A stretch of DNA of 64,000 nt, taken from assembly GCA_024734555.1 (NCBI GenBank), contig JANPWX010000205.1:334502-398501 (forward strand), in the 5' to 3' direction. Below, piece by piece: positions 33,901 through 42,794 of this stretch (the stretch's first letter is position 1; each line of letters starts with the position of its first letter). Source of the stretch: Trochalopteron elliotii. Taxonomy: Eukaryota > Chordata > Aves > Passeriformes > Leiothrichidae. The notes below the pieces were generated by a model. The model searched no databases, was not told where the DNA came from, and saw nothing but the letters and a program-made list of their open reading frames with translations. The position numbers were made by a program, and so were the translations under genes.

Positions 33901-34741
33901 TGCTAAATCCCCTGCTGGCATGTTTTGAGGACTTCAGATGCAAAATGCCTTAAAAGCACTAAGGAATTTATTTATATTGCATTTGTGAACAAATGTTTTA
34001 AGTAACTCTGATGCATTGCTGATACACACTTTTTATTTTGTCATCATTTTTTGCAATCCAGTTATTCAATGCTATTTACATGAAATTTCATTTCTTTTTG
34101 TAATGCTGTTTCAACTGGATGCTCAGACAAGACAGAGTCTGTTTGGTGTCATAGTCACTCTGTCATATGAGAAAATGTCTCTGCAGTGTGAATTTTTTGG
34201 TTCAGATTTACAAAGCAAGAAAAAACTCCTTTCTGTTTTAGAGTAATTATTACATTGTTTTCTTACCATCTCTGTTTCTTTTTCTCTTTTCTTTCTCTTT
34301 TCTTTTTCCTCTTTCAAACCTCCAGTGGTTAGAAATTGTGTGTTCATTACAGGATTTCTTTGAAGATATGGTCATAGTTTTTCCATTTCAATTGATGTGA
34401 TTTCTGTACTTTGTTGTAAAGAAACTGCTTGAAATACTTACGCAGAGCACTTCGTTGCATTTTGGTAAAACCAGACTTCAGTTGCTGCCATAGGAACTTT
34501 CTCCAAATTATTTGACTCATTTAGCCGAGGAACTAAACTTTTGGTGGTTGTGACTCCAGGTATCCTTTGTGACTGGAATGCACACTAACCCTTTCATGCA
34601 GGTTTTTGCAGTCATGTGTTTTAGTTTTATTCAAAGCTCAGACATGTCTGATCACTTTCCTTTTATTTTCTACAGGATCTTATGGCCAAAGTGAGAGCAA
34701 TGCTTGCAGCTTCCAAAAACATCCAAACCAGTGCCTCCTGA
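672..34741 (+). CDS. SFSWAP: SFSWAP, splicing factor SWAP (su(wa) homologue), complete, 18 coding exons
   Basis: SFSWAP is a nuclear Arg/Ser-rich regulator of alternative splicing. Known targets include CD45, fibronectin and tau, plus its own pre-mRNA. Coding join: 672-925, 3388-3557, 4078-4215, 5209-5294, 7808-8033, 8476-8591, 9444-9579, 10699-10936, 11206-11337, 11715-11808, 14044-14218, 16031-16264, 17840-18030, 24250-24515, 29623-29748, 32533-32703, 33270-33342, 34676-34741. The total is 2892 nt, 963 residues plus TGA; human is about 951 residues from memory. All junctions are GT-AG and keep frame. Approximate layout: DRY_EERY region 46-188; SURP1 222-275; nine-Asp run about 300-308; Pro-rich linker 376-470; SURP2 473-525; acidic linker 531-665; coiled coil 667-712; Arg/Ser region 745-918; conserved C-terminus 919-963. 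The start was chosen by homology (MYG), although the frame stays open back to 102. No frameshift or missing domain is seen. Confidence 0.97.
2867..3101 (+). other. SFSWAP: Candidate poison (NMD) cassette exon in SFSWAP intron 1
   Basis: A pyrimidine-rich tract ends in CTCAG at 2866, a good acceptor. Two donors follow: AG|GTATTT after 3003 (137-nt exon) and CG|GTAAGA after 3101 (235-nt exon, the better match). Joined to exon 1 the frame reads S-Q-M-A-R-G-R-A and then TAG, so inclusion would truncate the protein near residue 93. About 11 CpGs lie in this 235-base block amid CpG-poor intron, and purine-rich enhancer-like sequence (AGCAGAAAGAAGCGAGGA) lies inside. This is inference from signals; no transcript evidence is available. 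Confidence 0.4.
2871..2895 (+). repeat. Perfect 9-bp inverted repeat (hairpin) at the candidate exon's 5' end
   Basis: ATGGCTAGG at 2871-2879 is followed by a seven-base loop and its exact reverse complement CCTAGCCAT at 2887-2895. The hairpin starts four bases after the candidate acceptor and contains the first in-frame stop in its 3' arm. Confidence 0.85.
3388..3557 (+). CDS. SFSWAP: SFSWAP coding exon 2
   Basis: Completes Arg85 and encodes residues 86-141 plus one base of Glu142. It starts [20 protein letters not shown], nearly identical to human, and lies in the DRY_EERY region. The acceptor is CCTGCAG. The donor CAAG|GTATTG lacks the consensus G at +5 and is weak. Confidence 0.97.
3558..4077 (+). 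other. SFSWAP: SFSWAP intron 2, with candidate alternative terminal exon and intronic poly(A) signals
   Basis: 520 bases. Read-through from exon 2 hits an in-frame stop within 15 codons, at about 3599. An internal acceptor (pyrimidine-rich tract ending TTGACAG at 3668) would join exon 2 in frame to 13 codons ([13 protein letters not shown]) and then TGA at 3707-3709. AATAAA hexamers lie at 3601-3606, 3793-3798 and 3904-3909. The last is followed by GT- and T-rich sequence like a downstream cleavage element, and next to it is an 8-bp inverted repeat (3914-3921 / 3924-3931). These signals would make a truncated product of about 154 residues. Confidence 0.4.
4078..4215 (+). CDS. SFSWAP: SFSWAP coding exon 3
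   Basis: Encodes the rest of Glu142 to residue 187 plus one base of 188: [20 protein letters not shown], then [18 protein letters not shown], the end of the DRY_EERY region. The acceptor is TTTGTTCAAG; the donor AGAG|GTAAGG is strong. The frame starting at ATG 4069 is a different, spurious frame. Confidence 0.97.
4216..5208 (+). other. SFSWAP: SFSWAP intron 3
   Basis: 993 bases of AT-rich intron with no recognised gene, repeat or RNA. It ends in a long T-rich tract before the exon 4 acceptor. Confidence 0.9.
5209..5294 (+). CDS. SFSWAP: SFSWAP coding exon 4
   Basis: Encodes Glu188 to Leu216, a linker containing [20 protein letters not shown], closely matching the human linker just before SURP1. 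Acceptor TTCTTGTAG, donor CTG|GTATGT. It ends in phase 0. Confidence 0.97.
5295..7807 (+). other. SFSWAP: SFSWAP intron 4
   Basis: 2513 bases of AT-rich intron. Short open frames on both strands match nothing known and have no exon support. No repeat family was recognised. Confidence 0.85.
7808..8033 (+). CDS. SFSWAP: SFSWAP coding exon 5 (SURP1)
   Basis: Encodes residues 217-291 plus one base of 292. It carries SURP1 (about 222-275), including [20 protein letters not shown] and [24 protein letters not shown] modules are helical protein-binding folds; one SURP of SF3A1 binds SF1. The donor is AAAC|GTGAGT. Confidence 0.98.
8034..8475 (+). other. SFSWAP: SFSWAP intron 5
   Basis: 442 bases of AT-rich intron; nothing else seen. 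Confidence 0.9.
8476..8591 (+). CDS. SFSWAP: SFSWAP coding exon 6 (Asp run)
   Basis: Encodes residues 292-330: HSRVKSEE, nine aspartates (8499-8525, almost all GAT codons), then [20 protein letters not shown] and MK. Human has a shorter, mixed Asp/Glu stretch here. The near-pure GAT triplet run may vary in length between individuals. The donor is AAG|GTACTT. Confidence 0.97.
8499..8525 (+). repeat. Coding GAT/GAC triplet repeat (nine Asp)
   Basis: Nine aspartate codons in a row: six GAT, one GAC, two GAT. They lie between two Glu codons and a Gly codon, in the linker after SURP1. Confidence 0.9.
8592..9443 (+). other. SFSWAP: SFSWAP intron 6
   Basis: 852 bases of AT-rich intron; nothing else recognised. 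Confidence 0.9.
9444..9579 (+). CDS. SFSWAP: SFSWAP coding exon 7
   Basis: Encodes residues 331-375 plus one base of 376. It starts [20 protein letters not shown], strongly conserved, then a less conserved Ser/Thr/Gln-rich tail. Acceptor ATTTTCAG, donor GATT|GTAAGT. The frame running on past 9579 is intronic. Confidence 0.97.
9580..10698 (+). other. SFSWAP: SFSWAP intron 7
   Basis: 1119 bases of AT-rich intron. No gene, RNA or repeat family recognised. Confidence 0.9.
10699..10936 (+). CDS. SFSWAP: SFSWAP coding exon 8 (Pro-rich linker)
   Basis: Encodes Ser376 to residue 454 plus two bases of Ser455. It contains [20 protein letters not shown] and then proline-rich stretches ([23 protein letters not shown]) and a Ser/Thr-rich tail. 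It is distinctly GC-richer than its flanks. The donor is AAG|GTACCT. Confidence 0.97.
10937..11205 (+). other. SFSWAP: SFSWAP intron 8, containing a (TTTTG)n tract
   Basis: A short 269-base intron, about a fifth of it a TTTTG microsatellite that ends 62 bases before the acceptor. Confidence 0.93.
11086..11143 (+). repeat. (TTTTG)11 microsatellite
   Basis: Eleven perfect TTTTG units followed by TTT. The tract lies upstream of the expected branch point of intron 8. On the RNA it is a run of UUUUG, a type of sequence bound by U-rich and GU-rich binding proteins. Confidence 0.97.
11206..11337 (+). CDS. SFSWAP: SFSWAP coding exon 9 (start of SURP2)
   Basis: Completes Ser455 and encodes residues 456-498 plus two bases of Arg499. 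It includes [40 protein letters not shown] and then L, matching human SURP2. Acceptor GTTTTCAG, donor CAG|GTAAGA. Confidence 0.98.
11338..11714 (+). other. SFSWAP: SFSWAP intron 9
   Basis: 377 bases of AT-rich intron; nothing else recognised. Confidence 0.9.
11715..11808 (+). CDS. SFSWAP: SFSWAP coding exon 10 (end of SURP2)
   Basis: Completes Arg499 and encodes residues 500-530, containing [20 protein letters not shown] and then [15 protein letters not shown]2 ends near residue 525. The donor is CAG|GTACAT, phase 0. Confidence 0.98.
11809..14043 (+). other. SFSWAP: SFSWAP intron 10
   Basis: 2235 bases of AT-rich intron with no recognised gene or repeat. The frame from ATG 13969 reads through the intron end into exon 11; its first 25 codons are not supported as coding. 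Confidence 0.85.
14044..14218 (+). CDS. SFSWAP: SFSWAP coding exon 11 (acidic linker)
   Basis: Encodes residues 531-588 plus one base of 589. It is a fast-evolving Glu/Asp/Ala/Pro/Ser-rich linker (starts [12 protein letters not shown]) ending in conserved DGKLVK. The start rests on the acceptor TTTGAAAAG and phase 0 from exon 10; no better upstream acceptor keeps similarity. The donor is AAAG|GTATGG. Confidence 0.88.
14219..16030 (+). other. SFSWAP: SFSWAP intron 11
   Basis: 1812 bases of AT-rich intron. A somewhat GC-richer patch lies at about 15000-15150. No repeat or gene identified. Confidence 0.85.
16031..16264 (+). CDS. SFSWAP: SFSWAP coding exon 12
   Basis: Completes Ala589 and encodes up to residue 666 plus one base of Ala667. 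It contains [20 protein letters not shown] and [20 protein letters not shown], then a variable linker and conserved [16 protein letters not shown]. Acceptor TTCACAG, donor CAAG|GTATTC. Confidence 0.97.
16265..17839 (+). other. SFSWAP: SFSWAP intron 12
   Basis: 1575 bases of AT-rich intron; nothing else recognised. Confidence 0.9.
17840..18030 (+). CDS. SFSWAP: SFSWAP coding exon 13 (coiled coil)
   Basis: Encodes residues 667-730. It contains [20 protein letters not shown] and [20 protein letters not shown], a charged helical, probably coiled-coil, segment almost identical to human. Acceptor TTTCTTAG, donor GAG|GTAAGC. Confidence 0.98.
18031..24249 (+). other. SFSWAP: SFSWAP intron 13 (largest intron)
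   Basis: 6219 bases, mostly AT-rich, with a somewhat GC-richer stretch at about 22300-22760. No transposon family, RNA gene or foreign coding gene was recognised. One stretch with good-looking splice signals (22936-23021) is noted as a weak cryptic-exon candidate. Confidence 0.85.
24250..24515 (+). CDS. SFSWAP: SFSWAP coding exon 14 (start of the Arg/Ser domain)
   Basis: Encodes residues 731-818 plus two bases of Arg819. It has a Pro/Ser-rich lead, a Lys-rich stretch ([20 protein letters not shown]), then [20 protein letters not shown] and YRTVRHS. Arg/Ser domains drive nuclear-speckle localisation and contacts with other splicing factors, and are regulated by phosphorylation. Acceptor GATTTCAG, donor AAG|GTGGGT. 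Confidence 0.97.
24516..29622 (+). other. SFSWAP: SFSWAP intron 14
   Basis: 5107 bases, mostly AT-rich. Two GC-richer islands stand out: about 27590-27670, and 28590-28735, which has exon-like signals and is described separately. No known transposon was recognised. Confidence 0.85.
28592..28734 (+). other. SFSWAP: Candidate alternative exon in SFSWAP intron 14
   Basis: Acceptors ATCACAG at 28591 and CTCACAG at 28599 and donor CCTG|GTAAAA after 28734 bracket a GC-richer block. Joined to exon 14, the 28600 acceptor gives 34 codons (starting [17 protein letters not shown], hydrophilic, Ser/Glu-rich) before TGA at 28703-28705. The 28592 acceptor gives 47 open codons but a length not divisible by three. 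Either choice would remove the C-terminal part of the Arg/Ser domain. No transcript evidence is available. Confidence 0.25.
29623..29748 (+). CDS. SFSWAP: SFSWAP coding exon 15 (Arg/Ser domain)
   Basis: Completes Arg819 and encodes residues 820-860 plus two bases of Lys861. It begins [20 protein letters not shown] and continues [13 protein letters not shown], matching the human Arg/Ser block. It is GC-rich with many CGN codons against AT-rich flanks. The donor is CCAA|GTAAGG. Confidence 0.97.
29749..32532 (+). other. SFSWAP: SFSWAP intron 15
   Basis: 2784 bases of AT-rich intron. It includes an AT-rich imperfect tandem repeat at about 31315-31385 and no recognised gene. Confidence 0.88.
31315..31385. 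repeat. AT-rich imperfect tandem repeat
   Basis: The unit AAATTCTATATA recurs about four to five times with interruptions over some 70 bases of intron 15. Confidence 0.8.
32533..32703 (+). CDS. SFSWAP: SFSWAP coding exon 16 (Arg/Ser domain)
   Basis: Completes Lys861 and encodes residues 862-917 plus two bases of Arg918. It contains [20 protein letters not shown] and SPSPSMSP, then Ser/His-rich sequence and conserved [14 protein letters not shown]. Acceptor TTCTTACAG, donor CAG|GTACCG. Confidence 0.97.
32704..33269 (+). other. SFSWAP: SFSWAP intron 16
   Basis: 566 bases. The first 120 are GC-richer than the rest, and exon 16's frame runs on for about 14 codons, but no alternative donor is clearly better. 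Nothing else recognised. Confidence 0.88.
33270..33342 (+). CDS. SFSWAP: SFSWAP coding exon 17
   Basis: Completes Arg918 and encodes residues 919-942: [20 protein letters not shown] then KITQ, almost identical to human. Acceptor TTTTTTAG, donor CAG|GTACAA, phase 0. Confidence 0.97.
33343..34675 (+). other. SFSWAP: SFSWAP intron 17
   Basis: 1333 bases of AT-rich intron. It has a CT-rich tract at about 34260-34320 and no recognised gene. Confidence 0.9.
34676..34741 (+). CDS. SFSWAP: SFSWAP coding exon 18 (C-terminus and stop)
   Basis: Encodes residues 943-963, [20 protein letters not shown] plus Ser, then TGA at 34739-34741. The human end is nearly the same. Acceptor TTTCTACAG. Confidence 0.98.
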   Translation, partial: DLMAKVRAMLAASKNIQTSAS

Positions 34742-35090
34742 GACCTGTTGGAACTGACCATCAAGAAATTGTGTGAAAAGAACAATTGGAAAAGAACTGC
34801 CTCATCTCAAATGTACAGCTGAGTTTGGCTCACTTGGTTCACAACTCGCCTGATTTACCAGAACTCAAGAAGCTAAAACCTATCTTTCTGTACAGAAGCA
34901 TCTCCTTGAAATTTCATTAAATTTTTTCAGCCAGAATATCTTTGAAAAGTTTTTGGGTTTTGTAAATTGATTTTTTTGACTAATTCTTCAATAACATTTT
35001 ATGATCAGCAGTCTATATGTGTATATTTGTAAATACTATGTTTCTGTGAAAAGTATTACACAATAATAAAGGAGGAAACATCTTTCATTA
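34742..35090 (+). other. SFSWAP: SFSWAP 3' UTR
   Basis: About 350 bases of AT-rich sequence from the stop to the expected cleavage site 15-25 bases after the AATAAA. A longer UTR using a later signal cannot be excluded. Confidence 0.8.
35065..35070 (+). terminator. SFSWAP: AATAAA polyadenylation signal of SFSWAP
   Basis: A canonical hexamer 324 bases after the stop codon, followed within about 30 bases by T- and GT-rich sequence (TTTTTGTGGAG), which suits a downstream element. Confidence 0.85.
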
Positions 35091-38000
35091 GCTAGAGTTT
35101 TTGTGGAGTCCTTAATTGTTTGTAGTTAGGTTTTGTTACAAATTGATGGGGTTTTTGTTTATTATTTTCTGCTTTTTAATTTGACAGCTGTCTTGCCTGC
35201 TGACCACCTTAAGCTGTTCACTTGGATGTCAGTAGTAGACAGGTTTTGAACAAAGGGTGTGATTTTTCTGTCCATGAGTTAGAAAGATCTGGGAGCCTTC
35301 ATGTGAAGAGTTGTCCCTTTGAAGTCAATAACTAATGCTCAGTAGCCCCATTGTCTTAGTGTATCTTGTTCTCTCTACTTAGGTACAGAAAAGAGGATTT
35401 TTGGACATTCATCAGGCATCCTGTATAGAAATCCAGCGTTTTTCTGATTTAACGTCTTTCATACAGTTGGAAGAGATACTTACCAACTTGTGTTTTGCTG
35501 ACATAGACCTATTAACTTTTTTTCAACCAGTACCAGAGAGGCACCATTTCCTCTGCACCAGTTGGTGAAACAGTACTAGTAGAGACAGATAAAAGAGGAC
35601 ATAAAATAGATTTCACGACAGCTGTTGTAGATTGTTGTGCAGCATTGGAATTTACAGCAGCTATATTTTTTTCCCCTTGATAGAGTTAAAAGTCCCACTA
35701 TGGTTAAATAATTGGCAGCTTGGATGCCAGTTGTTTGTCAAGTAATAGGAAAAAAAGCCCAGCTCTTTGATAAAATAGACTGGGCGGCTTGTTTGGCTGC
35801 TGCTGTGCAGATTTATTCTCTTTGGGAAGTTTGTTGCTTTAATGACTTCTTAAAATATTTTCTCTTCCTATGAGCAAGTCTTCCAGTCTTCTCTTTTTTC
35901 TTTTCGTTACTCCTTTTTGTGATACATAGAGAGACGGAGTGTTTAGCTCCAGAAAAATTTAGATTAAACTGCATTTTTATACAGTCTTTATTTTTTACTG
36001 AGGTTTGTTTGCATTTAGCACTTTCTCATGGGGGGAGCTGTATTCTCTAAAAAGTAGTAGTGTTTTCATTATGCTATTTTTTTCTCTTTCCAGCCAGAAT
36101 GGACATTTTTAGCGTATTAAAAGGGCTTGAACTGCTTTACCAGAATAATTTCACATTTGGAAATCAATGCTGCTTTTTTTGGTCTCTTCACAGGCACCGG
36201 CTGTGTTGTAGCTACTTGTCAATACAGCATGGAGCTTATGATACAGTGAGTGCAATTTCAGGTGTCTGGTATATCAGGAGAATGTGTGACCAGCATCAGG
36301 AAAGTGTCTTAAAAACTTCAAATTGGGAAATTTTCAAATGTCTGTTTTCCAGGTATGAATTTGCAGTGCAATCCCTAAGGGGGACCACAGGTTAGGTTCC
36401 GGATCGGATGGCACCTCACAGCCCAGCTCCCATCCACAGAACTGTATGTACTCAATTCCTTGCCATGTTTCCATGCACCACTGGGCCTAAAAAGGCCCTG
36501 GATCACCTGGCTGTATTGCCAGATTTTTTTTTCTGGTGAGAAATGCACAAGATTGCTGCAAGAGGGAGTTAAAAAATCAGGATCACTTCAGTTGGAGGAA
36601 AGCAGGCTCTGAGTAGCCATGAGGAGAGCACTGTGGCAGCTCTTGAGTTGTCAGCAACTAGTTTTGGTTTTCCGAAATTTTTTTTTCCATTTGTGATTTA
36701 AATACAAATATTCTGAATATCTTGTTTTGCTTTTAGACAGATCCTTTCAGCACAGAAGTGTAGTGCAGTGAAGTATTAGATGTAAAAGGAAAGCCTTTAT
36801 TGGAGCATTTGATTGAAAACTAAAATCTGCCTGCACGTTGATGAGCTTTTGGTCTTTCTGGTAGCAGCTGGAGTGGTATTGCTGTTATTACTCTGAACCA
36901 TTGAAGGATTCCTGATAAATCTTGATGCAAAGCATGTCTTTGCTTTTTGCCTTAATTTTCCCTGCTCTGGATCACACAGAAGGTATATTCACCCTACTGC
37001 ATTTTGTGAAATCTTAAAGCAAGTTGTGAGCATTTATAACAAATCCACTTTTACCTTTCAGGGTACTTGAAACTTCCTTGGTATTAATTAATATCTTTAA
37101 TTTGGATGAAGATGATAATCTCTTGGCAACAATTAATCCTGAACATGCAGCATGACAAACATTTATAAAAAGCTCTGCCAGACCATTTTAAAACTGATGG
37201 TGATAATCTGCTGTCTCTGGCTTGCTGCCACACTTTCCTCAGGAGACGTGCTAGGACTTTTCTCTGATAAGGACAAAATGGCTCTGCATGCAATGGCTGC
37301 CTGCTGACAAACTCATTTTTCTCTTTACACCAAGTGTTAAACTGATGATCTCTGCATAGGAAGTAAGATGAGTTCTTGTTGATCCTTGACAGTGTTACAG
37401 ATACAGTTGCCTGCTTGGGTAAAAGCAATCCCAGTATGCAAGGCTGGAGGAAGGTGCTGATCACCCCCAGCACAGAAGGGCAGATATGAGGCCTCACTGC
37501 AGGGAAATTGGTATCTGGGGATCTCAGATTTTTCTTTTCCTGTTAAATAAATTTTAAGGATGTATTTTTCCAATGAGAAGTTCCATATATGCTTATATTT
37601 CCTCTGTTAAAACATAGGAGGATTTGGGGTTTCTCATTTCAAAATGCAATCCAAAGATGTGTATCTGCAATATTATTTATTAGGATATGGCACCTAGGGT
37701 GATTGTGGCACTTTCAGTTAAATTACTGGCTTATTATAACAGCTTTACTCCTCCAGAAATGCTAAAGCTTGGGGAAAACCTACCCTTAACTGATCAAGAA
37801 ATAGGTCAGAGGGTTTGCTATAACAAGAAAGGAAACAAAATCTGAACCTTAGCTCCTCCTTTCTGAAATTCTAATTAATTTTCTAAGATAAAATGGAAAG
37901 GAAAAATTCATATTGTAAGGACTGATGGAAAAATGAGCATTTTTCCACCTTCAGTCAAGTAAATGAGAGGTGATATTTCAGCCTTAAGCTGTTGAGGCAA

Positions 38001-38173
38001 TCAAAAGTACACTGTCTGCAGGTCTTTGGGTTTTTTAGCTTATGCACAGTGAAGATTATAAATCACCAAGTGCAGTGATTAAAAGATTTTTATCCAAATC
38101 ATAAGGGGCTGCTTTAAAAAAATGGTGGGCTGGGTGAACTCTATGTTGCAATGGTATCGTTGCAGTTCTTTTT

Positions 38174-38200
38174 CAGATATCTTTTTCAGTAAGATATCTG
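38174..38200. repeat. Perfect 10-bp inverted repeat
   Basis: CAGATATCTT at 38174-38183 and AAGATATCTG at 38191-38200 flank a seven-base loop. It lies in intergenic DNA with no coding context. Confidence 0.9.
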
Positions 38201-41200
38201 TGCTTCAAGGGAAATCAGAGAGCTTTATCACCTTGACCTCACCTGGAAACCTCACAGTGGATACTGTGAAACACAGAGTGAAAAGACAGCTACTCCAGAG
38301 ATACAGTTCTAGCTGTAAACCTCTTGTTCCCTTGGATTTTTATTGTAAAATGTGCAGGATTTAAGTGTAATGGTGTAATAATGACAGACAGAGGAATATA
38401 GGTCTTTTAGATACCCCAGTGTACTGTTTTATATTCCCAGAACAAAATGTATTTGCATAAAAGAAGCCACCAGTTTACTCAGTTTAATCATGAGTTGTGA
38501 AAGCTGTGAGTTTGTAAGTTAATAGTTTTCTTGGAAGTGCCATTGGAAGCACTAGATGATCTTGTATGGCTCCCTGCTCTGGATTCACACTGGCCCCAGG
38601 AGTTGTGCTGCTGTTTATCAGTGGGGAGGTCTTTCCAGCTCATCTGTGTTCTCTCTGTCAGGGCCCTGGATGCAGGGACAGACCTTCATAGTCCTGACCA
38701 GACTCTGTGAGACCTTCAGGCAGTGATCCCAGGTGCCATTCCTGGGTCCACAGGGCTGTGCTCAGGCTGGAGAGGTCCCTGCCCTGCCTTGCTGTGCTGA
38801 GCCCCCAGCTCCCTCCTCCAGGGCCCTCCTGCTCCATGACCCTTGTTGTCTAATTAGACCCTTGAGTCTAATTCCCTGGCTGCTGTCATTGTCCATGGAG
38901 GGTCTGTTGGCCTCCACTTGCGTATCCTCGGTGAAGCTGTCCCCATGTCTTTGGACTGGCTTTGTTAAGTCCCAAGCTGAATGCCCTGTGTCTTACCACA
39001 ACAGGCGATAGAAGTTGCCTGGACAGTACCAGTAAACTTAAGCAGCTTTGATTGAACTCATTCCCCTTCATAAAAGTTATGTTTAAAATTAATATCCAGT
39101 GTAATCTGGGAAATCTCTTAGCTGAGCATTGCAGCTTCATGATCCAGTTAAAACACTCCCTGAATCCACACATCCCACTGCAAAAAATTTCCTATGCTTT
39201 AAACCTTTGTACATCATGTAGCAATTTGTCTTCAGTTGCATCTTCTATTTGTACTTCTAAAATAGGTGTAAGCTTGCTTGACGTTTTTTAATCAGGAAAT
39301 GGTATAAATTGACAGCCTCAAGCTGTCACTGCACACAGAAACACTGAGACGTGTATCTATTAATTCTGCAGAAGGAGCACGTTAAATTCCCACTGTTCAT
39401 AATCTCCTGTTGGAACCAATATTGGCTAATGATTTTAATGGTAACACACTTGGCAAAAATTAAACACATCTTTCATCCTTTCCTAAAGCTATTTCTGTTT
39501 TAAAGCATTGTAGATAAGGAGACGAAGTGGACGATGAGTGGTATTATGTGTTGAATTTGAGAGAATACAGTAAAAATAAGCGAGCTATGCTAGCAAATCT
39601 GATGGAGGTTGTCCAGTGTTTCTTCACTGGCAAAAAGTCACTCACTCAAGTCTGACAACCTAATGGTTTTGATGACACCATGATAGTTTTTTGAGCTTGG
39701 GCACAATAAGGGGTGCTGAAAAGCTGTTGTTCTCATACTGTGACAGTGAAAATTTGCTGGATTTTAAGGCCAGTGCAGCTTTGCCAACAAATGAAGTCTT
39801 ATATTTTCAGAGGCAGAAGCAATCCTGTGTTTTCTTCCCAGGATTATGGCTAATTAAATGGAGCTGTGGAAAATAGGCAGTATACAATCACACTTTCTTT
39901 ACAGAAACAATGGAACTACTGGCCTTCAGAGTCATTGCACTTGCTTCTTCTTTCTGACAATCCTCCCAGTCTAAGGCAGAGGTTCTGATTTAGGAAAGGT
40001 AGGAATATGCTTTCTGTAACGTTGGAGTTAGGTAGGGCCTTTTTTGGCAAGGGCAAATCATTTGAACGCCATTTAGTAGGCAGGGGGTTGGTTTAATTGT
40101 TTGTGTCTCTATTTGAAGCAAGAAGTTTAGTCTTGCTATGGGTAAGTGGTGACATCTCACAGAGAGACAGAAATAGAAACAGCTATTGACAATGTGCATG
40201 AGTGAGAGACCTCTGCTCTCTGGACTGGCTGCTCACCAGGAGACAGGGCAATACATAGATTCCCCAGCTGCTCAGTTTCAACACGCTTTCTTAACTGTAT
40301 ATCCAGTGTGCTTAAATGTCCCTGAAATTTAGGCTTTGTATCTTGCTAACCTCAGTATTCCCTTATGACAGTGCAGAAGAGCACTAATGTGGTGGTCTTA
40401 TTCAAGCCACAAGCAAACACAAGATATGAACTATTTTATAAAGAGAGAATATTTTTACCTTTATGGTTTAAGAATACGCATGCACTAAATAATACTATTT
40501 ATCCATAAATAAGATTTATGTTGTGGAAAATTACTTTCCATAAGTGGTCTGTCTGCACGGGTCCTGTTTGCCAGTGTTCTGTACCTGTGCCTCAGGGTAA
40601 TGCACTTTGCTGCTGTTTTTCATGCTGTCCCTTCCCATTTCACCTTGCTGAAGATTCTCGAAAATATCTTGCTGAGTCTGGGAAAAGCAACAAGTTTGGG
40701 CAGCCACCAACTGATTTGATGCTCAAGGAAATACATTCTTGGTCCTTTGACACACTGGTGGCCGAGTTGTCTCCATACAGTCTCTAATTTGTCGTTCTGT
40801 TGGTCAGTGGAGCTCTGATGGATGAAAGCAGCAAATCCCCAGAAGCCTCAAGTACTTTTTTACTTGGCGGTATGTGCATTCTTCTTGGCTATTGACTCAC
40901 TTATGACTGGTCCAGTTTGTTCCATGTAAAGTAGTACCCTGTCCTGAATTTCTAATGAGTACCTCAAAGCTCAGTTCTAACTCTGAACCTGACAGCTGAT
41001 TCAAAATGCAGTTCTTCAAGGTCTTTCATCACCTGAACACTAGAACTTTGAAGACCAAAGTTTTACAGCTTTTAGCCCTTTGCTAGTAATGAGTTTTACA
41101 CGTCAATAAAAGCTTCAGCAATGTAGGTTCTATCTGCAGTTTCTGTAAAGTCACTGAAGGGTCTCCGATTTCATTCGGGCATTGTCAGTTTCTCAACAGT

Positions 41201-42762
41201 CTTCTATAAATGACCTGTTACCTTAAGAAACAGCTTCCCATTACTTGTTCTTACATAGTTACTTTTCTACCCATATCACATAGTTGGAGTTCAGCCAAAA
41301 TCTTGTTCACTCTGTCACAAAAATCTGTTCATACACTGTCTATTGCCTCAACAGAAATTAACAGTGGGGAGGTTGTGCAGAACCTCCTTGAAAATGCCTG
41401 ATCTTTGCATTGGGCTCTTTCAAAATGAGATCTTTCAAAAAAGCCTTCCAAATCCTTCTGTCCATACCACAGAGCCCAGGACTGTGAATGCTCTGCCAAT
41501 AAATAATAATGACTTGTGAATCACATTTCCTTTTCTCCACCTTCTTAGAGGGGTATTTCAGTGTTCAGCATGTAGCTGGACTCTGGAAAGCATTCTGGAT
41601 GATCACTCAAAGTGTCAAGGCAGCTGTAATTTGAGTTCTGTATGTGGGTTTGTTAGGCATGGCTTCAGACAATGGCAGGAGAAGAGGGAAGTGTTCCTTA
41701 TTCACCAGTCAAAGCAGCATGAAAATAAAGGTTAAGTAGTGCCCATTGGGGGTGTGGCCATTCACTGGCTGCCCAGGGCTGGGGAGGAGAGGATGTGGTG
41801 CTGTCCTACTGTAAAGATAAATTGTATGAGGTCTTGCCTCTGTTTGCTGCACTGCTCTGGCACATCTGCTCTTCATGCTGGCACTGAGCTCTTACTGATT
41901 CATGGGACAAGTAATTCAGGACTGCTTTCAGAAAGCAGTGCTGACAACTGAAAGATTCAGGAGATTTTAATTCTTTTAAGAGGAGGGACAGCTATGGGTT
42001 AAATCTTAAATTGCATAGGTCTGGTTCAAGTGTGACTCTAACCACAGCTACCTAGAACCCTGGTTTTAAGAAGAAAATGAAACATATTTTGATATAAAAA
42101 AAATTCTCTCAAAAAAGTCAGCAGCCTGCAAATGGAGAGGAAGTGAGTCCCATGACCAGCAAATCAAGTTGATTGTGTTTTATTCTATCAACCACTGATG
42201 TCCTGAAATAACAAGAAAAAATGCTATAAACAGTGCTGTATTGAAACACTGAATCACTGAATCTAACTTTCTTTTTAATTGGGCAGTCTAAGGGATGAGC
42301 ATCTGCAGTGTCTCAAAGTGCCCATGAAAACTCAAAAAGGAGAAAATTAATATATTAAGCAGCTAATTTGTAGCATGGTGTCAGTCTGCCCTTTCGATTC
42401 TCCCTATCAACAGAAACCATAACAGGCTAACTTCTTGCTGTAAAATGTTCGATTTTATTTACATGTGAAGCTCATGACATGCTGCATGGAGTGGGAAACA
42501 GGGAGAGGGGCTGATGCTGTCAGCAAAAATAATCATCTCATTGCCTTGGAGTAGCACTGAAAGGTGTTCTGCAGAAATGCTTACCCTCACCAAAGGGAAG
42601 GCAAAAGCTGTCTGCTGCTGCAGAAAAAGTGGAGAGATTTGCCTTTTCTACGTAGTATTATAAATTATATTGCTTGGAGTTTTCATAACAAAACTTGGTG
42701 AGAAAGAGGAGCTCCAAATTTCAGAATCTACTGTTATCTTTATTGACCCATGTTCATAGCAA

Positions 42763-42794
42763 AAGCTTGATTGGAGGGAAGCTTGATTGGAGGG
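42763..42794. repeat. 16-bp tandem duplication
   Basis: AAGCTTGATTGGAGGG occurs twice head to tail with no mismatch, a recent small slippage-type duplication. Confidence 0.92.

Noticed and set aside
37084..37497. 137-codon minus-strand frame
   Set aside because: Cys-rich but with no recognised family or spacing motif; length is compatible with chance.
38560..38960. GC-rich block suspected to be CR1 or an exon of a neighbouring gene
   Set aside because: None of the diagnostic CR1 3'-end phrases is present and no coherent protein similarity was found.
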